This document shows positions 1 to 5,038 of a stretch of 5,138 bases of DNA, piece by piece. The stretch comes from Thermoplasmata archaeon. GTDB taxonomy: Archaea; Thermoplasmatota; Thermoplasmata; Thermoplasmatales; Thermoplasmataceae. The stretch lies in NCBI GenBank assembly GCA_021819225.1, contig JAKARU010000079.1, positions 1-5,138 of the forward strand. The letters are read 5' to 3'. Position numbers and translations under genes: made by a program. Below the pieces are notes generated by a model. That model saw nothing but the letters and a program-made list of their open reading frames with translations. It was not told the origin of the DNA and did not search any database. Every line of letters starts with the position of its first letter. Positions within the stretch are counted from its first letter, which is position 1.

Positions 1-227
1 ATCTAAGGAAGGTTGAAATACAGACTTCCTTCTCCAGTCAGGTTCACGGCATCATAGAGTAAAGTATAGTTTGTTAAATTCACTGACAATCCTGGCGGAG
101 GTTGCCCAACCTTTTGATTACCCTGAATTTCTGTAATTTCGTAAACGTGATACCCATAGAAAGCACTGAACAAAACTATAGCCAGAAATATGGCCAGCCA
201 CATTTTACTCTTCCTTATTTTTACCAC
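1..227 (-). CDS. Membrane-anchored extracytoplasmic protein, last visible operon gene (partial, gene E)
   Basis: The gene runs off the left edge, so its C-terminus is missing. What is visible is a short basic N-terminus (KIRKSK), one hydrophobic segment at about residues 9-27, then a polar region with the Pro run QPPPG and three Asn-X-Thr sites (N50, N53, N62). This fits a signal peptide or a single membrane anchor with the rest of the chain outside. Two starts are possible. GTG at 227 supplies the basic n-region but overlaps the permease gene by 23 nt and has GAGG too close to it. ATG at 203 follows the permease stop by 1 nt and has AGGA 8 nt upstream, but it drops the basic residues. I recognise no family. 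Its architecture resembles gene B at the other side of the ABC pair, which suggests an accessory subunit or substrate of the transporter (inference). Confidence 0.7.
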
Positions 228-1140
228 CCCTCGAAACTATAATGGACAACAATGAAGTTATCTTCTCCTGAAAACTAACATAGTTTTTTCTGAAAAATAT
301 TACAATGTAGCCCAATAACAGAGAAATTAAACCGGATAATAATATTACATAAAGCAGACTTTGATAGGTTAAATGAACGCTCGTAAACCTTACATTCATG
401 CCGAGTAACCCATTTACCACTGGTGAAGTATAGGAGGTATTTAAAGAGAATATAAACGTATTAAACATCGATATTTTTCTTGTAGAAAACAAAATGCTTC
501 CCAAGTCCAGGGTTGCGATTGAGGCGAGGAAGAAAAGAGAAAGGATAGTGAATACAGACAGCATTTTATTACCTACAAGGCTTGAAACAAATATGGATAT
601 TCCAAAGAAGGGCAACAGGATTACCATTGAGGCAAGCGCCACATATATGGGTTCAATAAGAAATTTTGATGTTACGGCATAGCCATCATAAAACAATGCA
701 CCCTCGGTAACATATGAAAAAATTAAAAGAGACAGAATGAGATAGAACAACGAAGAGAGTATCTTTCCAACATAATATCCAGGTGAATTGAATTTGAATG
801 TTCTCAGGATTTCAAGATTTCTACTTTCAATATCATCCGACATATTTAAGGCCGGGAGAAGCATGATTATCCATCCAAAATTTATACTTAAGAGAGGATC
901 CATACCTAGACTCATTATGTTTGACCCAAGTGAATATTTAAGAGCCCAAAATGAAGTTGATACGACTGGAACATTCCCCTCGTAGAGTATGAAGGACAAT
1001 AATATTATGCATGCAAGAATAATAGCAGGTGCGTACAGTGACCTAAATAAATATACTACATCCTTTGTAAATTGGGCGATAACTGTTCTCAAAAAATCAG
1101 ATGCCAGTCTTTTAAGTTTCCTGTAAAAAGATGTCTTCAA
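205..1140 (-). CDS. ABC-2 type transporter permease (gene D)
   Basis: Membrane subunit of an ABC transporter, 311 residues. Six hydrophobic segments are seen at about 37-54, 84-100, 124-146, 163-189, 193-217 and 260-283. The cytoplasmic stretch at 101-126 (DDIESRNLEILRTFKFNSP, then GK at 125-126) matches the coupling region of ABC-2 permeases, where an acidic segment is followed by a short helix and a Pro-X-X-X-X-Gly-Lys-like element that contacts the ATPase. The start is TTG at 1140, chosen because a perfect AGGAGGT lies 8 nt upstream, inside the end of the ATPase gene. The two genes overlap by 29 nt, so they are probably translationally coupled and their products made together. It should pair with gene C as a (C)2(D)2 complex. 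The substrate cannot be read from sequence. Efflux of a peptide or hydrophobic compound, or self-protection, is typical for this class. Confidence 0.9.
   Translation of the reverse strand: MKTSFYRKLKRLASDFLRTVIAQFTKDVVYLFRSLYAPAIILACIILLSFILYEGNVPVVSTSFWALKYSLGSNIMSLGMDPLLSINFGWIIMLLPALNMSDDIESRNLEILRTFKFNSPGYYVGKILSSLFYLILSLLIFSYVTEGALFYDGYAVTSKFLIEPIYVALASMVILLPFFGISIFVSSLVGNKMLSVFTILSLFFLASIATLDLGSILFSTRKISMFNTFIFSLNTSYTSPVVNGLLGMNVRFTSVHLTYQSLLYVILLSGLISLLLGYIVIFFRKNYVSFQEKITSLLSIIVSRGGKNKEE
212..215 (-). promoter_or_regulatory. Possible ribosome site for the alternative ATG of gene E
   Basis: AGGA on the minus strand, 8 nt before ATG at 203, inside the last codons of the permease. It is a short match. 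It supports the 203 start but does not exclude the GTG at 227. Confidence 0.35.
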
Positions 1141-1948
1141 GACTGACTACCTCCTGTTTTATTATGTTTACCCCATTCTTTGCCAAAGTCTGAATGACCG
1201 AAATAGTTTCTTCCTTTCCCACTACCTTGATTTTTAAATATTCTCCATCTTTTCCTATTTTGCATTTAAATCTTTCTATGATACCTTCAATTATTTTCAG
1301 ATCTCCTGATACCGTTAATACAGTTGTCTCTCTCTGCCATTCATCAATTTGACTCAAATGTCCATTTTTCAAAATAAATACCCTGTCGGCAATTTTCTCC
1401 ACATAAGACATATCATGACTGCTCATCAAGATTGCAGAGCCCCTGGCCTTCTCTTCCGCAATCACAGAGATCATATCATTACATACTCCTGGGTCAAGCC
1501 CTTCAAAGGGTTCATCGAGAAGCAAGAGGTCAGGTTTCAAATTTAAGGCCCTGATAAGATCCAATTTTCTTTTCATACCCTTTGAAAATTTTTTTACTAT
1601 CTTTCTCTTTTCTGCCAAAGAGAATCTGTCTATCAATTGTTCATAATCTTTTCCATATCCAGATATTAAGCCATAATATTCCATTGTTTGATATATATTG
1701 AGTGATGGAAAATTTATACTCGTCTCCGGCATATATCCCAATCTTCCGGCTATTTTTATTTCACCCCTATCCCTCGCCAAAAGACCCGCAAGAATCTTAA
1801 TAAGAGTACTTTTTCCCTGACCATTTGCTCCCATAATACAGATGCACTCACCCTGCTCAATATGAAAGGAAATATCTTTCAGGATTGACTTTCTGGATAT
1901 TAATCCATATGATTTTGAAATCCTGCTTACCTCAATTACATTTCCCAT
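1112..1948 (-). CDS. ABC transporter ATP-binding protein, BcrA/DrrA/CcmA type (gene C)
   Basis: Cytoplasmic ATPase, 278 residues, driving the ABC-2 permease encoded next. All motifs are present in order: Walker A GANGQGKST (40-48), a Q-loop region reading GYMPE (71-75) with Pro-Glu where many ABC proteins have Gln, as is common in ABC-2-linked ATPases, signature FSKGMKRKL (121-129), Walker B LLLLDEP (141-147) with Glu146, D-loop GLDP (150-153) and switch His178 in SSH. The C-terminal extension (about 205-278) ends in SLEDIFLQET, the usual tail of drug- and bacteriocin-resistance ATPases such as DrrA and BcrA. ATG at 1948 is supported by AAGGAGGTG with GGAGGT 9 nt upstream, and lies 1 nt after the stop of gene B. 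All catalytic residues look intact, so it should be active. The exact substrate is not predictable. Confidence 0.96.
   Translation of the reverse strand: MGNVIEVSRISKSYGLISRKSILKDISFHIEQGECICIMGANGQGKSTLIKILAGLLARDRGEIKIAGRLGYMPETSINFPSLNIYQTMEYYGLISGYGKDYEQLIDRFSLAEKRKIVKKFSKGMKRKLDLIRALNLKPDLLLLDEPFEGLDPGVCNDMISVIAEEKARGSAILMSSHDMSYVEKIADRVFILKNGHLSQIDEWQRETTVLTVSGDLKIIEGIIERFKCKIGKDGEYLKIKVVGKEETISVIQTLAKNGVNIIKQEVVSLEDIFLQET
1149..1155 (-). promoter_or_regulatory. Strong ribosome binding site deciding the TTG start of the permease
   Basis: AGGAGGT on the minus strand, 8 nt before TTG at 1140. It is embedded in the ATPase codons for Gln-Glu-Val. No ATG is available near this position in the permease frame, so this site is the main reason to accept the TTG start. 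Confidence 0.8.
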
Positions 1949-1949
1949 A

Positions 1950-2675
1950 CTACAAGCACCTCCTTACGGATGCTTTCTGCCAGTTTACAGCATTAAGGAA
2001 AAAGTTGTCTGCTAATGAATAAAGAATTTGATAGGTTCCCTGGGTATGATGTCTATTTGCAGATTCCAGAATAGAACTATTCTCATAATAGGATGTTGAA
2101 ATGTATACATATGGATAATTGACATTGATGAACGATCTTAACTGATCCGTGGTCATTGCAAAGTTATTTCCAGCCATAATTACTTTAAAAAATGCGTAAT
2201 AACCGGTTGGCAATTTTTTGGAAGAATAATTCCCTGGTGAATCAAAATTCCAGGTTATATTGCGTTCCGGATGCTTGTAGGAGAAGGATAGACAGAAATC
2301 CGCTACTGTTAAATAAAAGGGCATATGGGAATAATTTAGATTCTGGTTTTCGCAGGGATAATTCGAGGTATGTTTACTATATGAATTTGAGATATTTTCT
2401 TCCATTTGTTTTGTTGTTGAACCAATAAAGACGAAACAGAATAAAAATTCATTTATCGTAAACTTTCCCCCATCTGGGCAATTTATTAGAACGGATATTG
2501 TGGCATTGGTTCTTCCGGAATAATTTTCCCTGCTAAAATCAATGCTTGCACTTGCTTTAGCGTTTTCAATAAAAATCGGAAGAGCTGGTTTTTGGGACAA
2601 GACGTATTCATAGGTACCAGCGGCCAATAATATAAGCGCGATAACAACGGTAACAAATTTGAATGAAGTTTTCAT
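1950..2675 (-). CDS. Signal-anchored extracytoplasmic protein of unknown function (gene B)
   Basis: A 241-residue protein with a basic N-terminus (MKTSFKF) and a hydrophobic stretch at about 8-24, read as a signal peptide or an uncleaved membrane anchor. The rest is polar and aromatic, with no further convincing membrane span. It carries seven Asn-X-Ser/Thr sites (N51, N57, N94, N114, N139, N149, N199), as expected of a glycosylated archaeal surface protein, and four outward cysteines (66, 80, 108, 128) that could form two disulfides. Cys240 lies in the tail SVRRCL, whose codons contain the ribosome site of the ATPase gene. ATG at 2675 follows gene A's stop by 4 nt, with GGGAG 11 nt upstream. 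I recognise no family. Its place between a secreted protein and an ABC-2 pair suggests a partner, receptor or protective protein for A, or a transporter accessory (inference). Confidence 0.8.
   Translation of the reverse strand: MKTSFKFVTVVIALILLAAGTYEYVLSQKPALPIFIENAKASASIDFSRENYSGRTNATISVLINCPDGGKFTINEFLFCFVFIGSTTKQMEENISNSYSKHTSNYPCENQNLNYSHMPFYLTVADFCLSFSYKHPERNITWNFDSPGNYSSKKLPTGYYAFFKVIMAGNNFAMTTDQLRSFINVNYPYVYISTSYYENSSILESANRHHTQGTYQILYSLADNFFLNAVNWQKASVRRCL
1957..1965 (-). promoter_or_regulatory. Strong ribosome binding site of the ATPase gene
   Basis: AAGGAGGTG on the minus strand, with GGAGGT 9 nt before the ATG at 1948. It overlaps the last sense codons of gene B (Arg-Arg-Cys) and fixes the start of gene C. 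Confidence 0.8.
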
Positions 2676-2679
2676 GGAT

Positions 2680-3585
2680 TTAATTACTCCCGTCGAATGG
2701 AAAATACTGATAATTTACCTCAAGAGTTGAATAAGCTAATCCCCAAAACTCGCGAAAATTATAAGTTGTATTGGCTATGGATTCGAGGTAAATGAACGGA
2801 CTACCCCCCTTCTTGTAAAATGTGGACGCGATTGTGATAAAATGTGTATATGTTAGTCCTTTCACGCAGTCATCTTTTTTCCATTGAATATTCTGTGAAT
2901 GAACTCCAATTACATAGATTTTACTACTGTAATAATCGGTTGTCTTTGAAAATCCTATCTCACCGCTAACTGACACACCGCAAATTTTTCCACCTACTGA
3001 CAAACCATATGAGCACGTTTGAGAACCAATCTGAACTCCATGTGAATACTTGTTTGGAGAAAAGGTCGGACCATCCACATTTGGTATTAGATTCCCCTGA
3101 TCTATGGAATAAGAAGTTTCGGGAACAACGTTACAGACCTTAATCCAGTGACCAAATAGTAATTTCCAGTGGCAAATCCTCACCCATGTCGTGTGAGTAA
3201 ATTCAGTTCCAGGGTTAAACATTGATTGAAATATAGTGCTACCCGAGCGAATTGCAGTTTTTCCTGCTTCGATATTCGCCCCGTTCATAGCATCGACCAT
3301 TGTATACATGCAGTATACAATATATCTTGCACTTTCATTATAATAAGCGGAAACTTTTGTGATAATCTCAGTATGCTTATCTGGTGATACTTTTTTAAAT
3401 GTTTGTGTCCCAATGTATTGCAATCCATTTAAGTAAGGGTTTGATCCTACCTGTGACTCATTGAGAGACATTAATGAGTCTTTTTTTCCATGTACAGTAT
3501 CCTGGACCAGAATAATCGAGGTAGATGCCACAATTACAAGATCTATTAACTTCTTTCCAGAATTTTCTAATAGTCTTGAAGACAT
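2680..3585 (-). CDS. Secreted Cys-containing protein with glycine-rich beta repeats, first operon gene (gene A)
   Basis: Taken as 301 residues from ATG at 3585, because a TTTATATA box is centred about 26 nt upstream. The open frame extends to 3669, but those 28 codons overlap the promoter. The N-terminus (MSSRLLENSGKK) is followed by a hydrophobic segment at about 12-28, read as a signal peptide or anchor. It is imperfect because Asp15 lies in it. Six cysteines (92, 138, 151, 191, 202, 240) allow three disulfides. Residues 138-151 read CHWKLLFGHWIKVC, a Cys-X12-Cys unit with a doubled His-Trp. Residues 182-210 hold three similar glycine/serine-rich units of alternating hydrophobicity (HGVQIGSQT, YGLSVGGKI, CGVSVSGEI), probably beta hairpins. 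Asn-X-Ser/Thr sites are at N42, N83 and N272. The C-terminal third is rich in aromatics. No known family is recognised. Being the promoter-proximal gene of an ABC-2 operon, it may be the exported or surface product (inference). Confidence 0.78.
   Translation of the reverse strand: MSSRLLENSGKKLIDLVIVASTSIILVQDTVHGKKDSLMSLNESQVGSNPYLNGLQYIGTQTFKKVSPDKHTEIITKVSAYYNESARYIVYCMYTMVDAMNGANIEAGKTAIRSGSTIFQSMFNPGTEFTHTTWVRICHWKLLFGHWIKVCNVVPETSYSIDQGNLIPNVDGPTFSPNKYSHGVQIGSQTCSYGLSVGGKICGVSVSGEIGFSKTTDYYSSKIYVIGVHSQNIQWKKDDCVKGLTYTHFITIASTFYKKGGSPFIYLESIANTTYNFREFWGLAYSTLEVNYQYFPFDGSN
2687..2691 (-). promoter_or_regulatory. Ribosome binding site of gene B
   Basis: GGGAG on the minus strand, 11 nt before the ATG at 2675, lying within the last codons of gene A. 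The spacing is slightly long and the match shorter than for genes C and D, so gene B may rely partly on coupling with gene A. Confidence 0.5.
3299..3321. repeat. Perfect 9-5-9 inverted repeat inside gene A
   Basis: ATTGTATAC and GTATACAAT flank the spacer ATGCA. The arms are exact reverse complements. The site lies in the codons for Ile-Val-Tyr-Cys-Met-Tyr-Thr-Met of gene A. It could form an mRNA hairpin or bind a dimeric protein, or arise by chance from the Tyr/Thr codons. Confidence 0.5.
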
Positions 3586-3604
3586 TAAATTATCATGTTT
3601 TATT

Positions 3605-3617
3605 AATATATAAAATT
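3605..3617 (-). promoter_or_regulatory. TATA box of the operon, leaderless start at gene A
   Basis: The minus strand reads TTTTATATATT here. The core TTTATATA (3614-3607) is centred about 26 nt before the A of the ATG at 3585, the standard distance from an archaeal TATA box to the transcription start. The purine-rich GGTAAA just upstream could serve as a BRE. No ribosome site precedes the ATG, which agrees with a leaderless mRNA. A second TATA-like stretch at 3631-3642 is less well placed. Confidence 0.6.
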
Positions 3618-3662
3618 TACCTTCAACATGTCTTATATATTTACAACAAGTTTTTTCATATT

Positions 3663-3743
3663 TCAACAACCAACGATTTTCATTATCTCCCTTGGATTTT
3701 TACTCAGTCTTATCTTTGATACAAGCCTTAGTATAGCGGCTGT
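3663..3743 (-). other. Possible gene remnant (C-terminal tail) between IS and operon
   Basis: A 26-codon open stretch on the minus strand runs from a TGA at 3744-3746 to a TGA at 3663-3665. It reads like a protein tail (LVSKIRLSKNPREIMKIVG) and begins right at the proposed IS end, as expected if an insertion removed the upstream part of a gene. It has no start of its own. It is short enough to be chance, and I recognise no family. Confidence 0.22.
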
Positions 3744-3790
3744 TCATAATTGTGCATTTTCGTCGGAATAAAAGTGACACTTATCGCCGG
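3741..3790. repeat. IS-end-like sequence with a doubled CG(T/C)CGG motif
   Basis: The plus strand reads TGTTCATAATTGTGCATTTT, then CGTCGGAATAAAAGTGACAC, then TTATCGCCGG. The hexamers CGTCGG (3761) and CGCCGG (3785) recur at 24-nt spacing around AAAGTGACAC. Ends starting with TG and carrying repeated CGG/GTGACA blocks are reminiscent of IS21-family termini. This is a resemblance from memory, not a match I could test. It may instead simply be the non-coding left end of the IS630 element. Confidence 0.3.
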
Positions 3791-3815
3791 TTTATTCTCC
3801 TTTATCTTAATGAAT

Positions 3816-4857
3816 TCACACTTCTGAAGGCATAGGCAGTGATGTTCCCCTTATGATCCTTTTTAGCTTCTCCGGATGAGACTTCATCTCCAGAAGTTTT
3901 GCGTCTGCTGTGCTGTAAAGATCATCATAGCTCCTCGGACAGAAGTTCGGCAACTCCTGATACTTCAGTGCATTCCATACGAATTCATCGGGATTCAGTT
4001 CCGGAGAGTATGGAGGAATTCGTCTTGTTATCATCCTGTCATTATGAATTCCAAGGTATTCCTTGACCTTCTTACTCCTGTGTATCATTATGTTGTCCCA
4101 GAATATGTAGAGGAAACCATTGATCTCTGAGAGAATCTGATCCAGAAATGAGAGGATGTCATCCTCGTTCATGCTCCCCTCCTTTATGGCGAAATATAGA
4201 TCGCCATCCACAGATACGGTGGAGGATATGGATATCTTATCCCTCTTCTCCCTCACCCTCATGACCGGTCTCTTTTCCTTCCGTGACCATGTCCTCCTTA
4301 CATTAGGTCTGCTTTGAACACCGGATTCATCCTGGAACAGAATGGTCGCATTCTTCTCCTTTGCCTCCTTCACATATTCAGGGTAATTCCTTTCAAGCCA
4401 CTCCCTTCACGTATTCGGCATTCTTCTCCATGGCTGTTGCAAGAGGAATCTGTGCCGAATAACCAAGATTTTTCAGCACACGCCAGATGTGTGTAGTGTT
4501 GTAATCAACATTATACTCTCTTGATATAACTTCAGATATTCTCTTCAGTGTCCACAGATCGGTATCATAGCCATATGACCTGGGGCCGCTGTCTATTATT
4601 TTCTTCAGCTTCTCCTTCTGATCCCTTGTCAGCTTACTCTTTGAACCTGGCTGCTTCCTGTCATGCCAGTCACCACTCTGTTCCAGTTTAACTGACCAGT
4701 TGTACACAGTCTTGCGGTTCACCCCGAGTTTTCCTGATATAACGGATTTCTTCACGCCTTTCTTAAGCATTTCAAACCCCTGTCTCCTTTTCCATTCCCG
4801 AATCTCGGATTTATCACTAAAGCCGTGTCTGGGCTTTCCGGCAACCATAATTATCAT
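3816..4857 (-). pseudogene. IS630 family transposase, split by a one-base frameshift
   Basis: The upstream frame (4857-4393) gives 154 residues. It has a helix-turn-helix around 35-55 (SVISGKLGVNRKTVYNW) and a second winged-helix region at about 78-135, both DNA-binding parts of the IS630/Tc1-mariner group. It then stops at TGA just after EYVKGVA. Dropping one G from the GGG at 4403-4405 reads EYVKEWLER and enters the downstream frame (to 3816), restoring a protein of about 345 residues, the normal family size. Downstream lie the catalytic residues: Asp in FQDESG, Asp in FWDN and Glu in the SPELNPDEFVWN motif, with 36 residues between the last two. A TATA-like TATAATAA centred about 26 nt before ATG 4857, or CATATATC before the Met codon at 4848, could serve as promoter. 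Apart from the shift the gene looks intact, so the break is recent, a sequencing error, or, less likely, programmed +1 frameshifting. Confidence 0.88.
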
Positions 4858-4867
4858 ATGAAAACAT

Positions 4868-4887
4868 GATATATGAATATTATTATA
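4868..4887 (-). promoter_or_regulatory. Candidate transposase promoter (TATA-like)
   Basis: Two TATA-like elements are present on the minus strand. TATAATAA (4887-4880) is centred about 26 nt from ATG 4857, and CATATATC (4875-4868) about 24 nt from the in-frame ATG at 4848. No ribosome site precedes either ATG, so a leaderless message is plausible. The sequence is AT-rich enough that chance matches are possible. Confidence 0.35.
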
Positions 4888-4960
4888 GAATGTCAGCTAT
4901 TATAGGCATCAATCAATCCATAGAGCAGTAATACGTGAAAACTTGTGAATTAATTCCTAA

Positions 4961-5038
4961 TTAAGCTCTGAGTTTAGGTTTCAGCTCCTCCTCAACAATC
5001 TTTTCATGTACCCTTCTATGAAAAAAGTTCTATGGTAA
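4961..5038 (-). other. Codon-like stretch beyond two in-frame stops, possible eroded gene end
   Basis: Directly past the TGA at 5039 and a TAG at 5030-5032, the same frame continues for 23 codons to TAA at 4961-4963. The last part reads FFHRRVHEKIVEEELKPKLR, a charged protein-like sequence. This could be the original C-terminus of the gene at the right edge, now cut off by two stops, or chance. The remaining stretch up to the IS (4905-4960) shows only a short AT-rich inverted repeat (TTAATT-CCT-AATTAA, 4950-4964) and no gene. Confidence 0.25.
5021..5026 (-). terminator. Poly-T tract, possible archaeal terminator
   Basis: TTTTTT on the minus strand, 12 nt past the TGA at 5039. Archaeal RNA polymerase terminates at such U-rich tracts without needing a hairpin. 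It is plausible by position but short. Confidence 0.3.

Larger units (their letters stand above)
3732..4904 (-). mobile_element. IS630-type insertion sequence (ends tentative)
   Basis: The element is defined by the transposase reading frame at 3816-4857. The proposed ends come from an imperfect inverted match: TATAGCGGCTG at 3732-3742 on the plus strand and TATAATAGCTG at 4904-4894 on the minus strand. They agree at 8 of 11 positions, and the three differences are transitions. With a few gaps the match extends to TTC-ATAAT. The resulting length, a little under 1.2 kb, and the TA-rich borders suit IS630 elements, which insert at TA and duplicate it. The interior is visibly richer in G and C than the operon, suggesting a separate origin. 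The element type is secure, but the exact borders are not. Confidence 0.6.

Noticed and set aside
494..985. Two plus-strand open frames (494-682 and 788-985) opposite the permease gene
   Set aside because: They lie antisense to a clearly coding six-helix permease, have no ribosome site or TATA box at a useful distance, and their products look like reverse-frame translations.
1349..1546. Plus-strand open frame opposite the ATPase gene
   Set aside because: It is antisense to the conserved signature and Walker B region, so its openness follows from the codons of the real gene.
2192..2428. Plus-strand open frame of 78 codons opposite gene B
   Set aside because: No start signal, and its composition (many Arg, Asn, Tyr) is that of a shadow frame. 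Gene B has a signal segment and coupled spacing.
205..2675. Homology of gene B and the permease because both begin MKTSF
   Set aside because: The shared five residues do not extend further, and the permease start lies in an overlap where the codons are dictated by the ATPase gene.
2680..3585. Protein A as a known halocin, sulfolobicin or lactococcin 972-like bacteriocin
   Set aside because: The length, cysteine pattern and motifs do not match those families as I remember them. Only the gene context is suggestive, so no family name is given.
3525..3719. Plus-strand open frame running outward across the operon promoter
   Set aside because: It overlaps the start of gene A and the TATA box, is AT-driven, and lacks a ribosome site.
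4373..4403. An independent second transposase gene starting at GTG 4373
   Set aside because: The frame continues upstream to the shift site and reads WLERNYPEYVKEAK, matching the joint expected in one single IS630 protein, so the GTG is just an internal Val codon.
4403..4405. Programmed frameshifting as the preferred explanation
   Set aside because: The needed shift is +1 (or -2), there is no A6/A7-type slippery run or evident downstream structure, and one base loss restores the family sequence exactly. Kept only as an alternative.
3876..4496. Plus-strand open frames (3876-4130 and 4314-4496) inside the transposase
   Set aside because: They are antisense to DDE transposase codons with recognisable motifs, and nothing supports expression.
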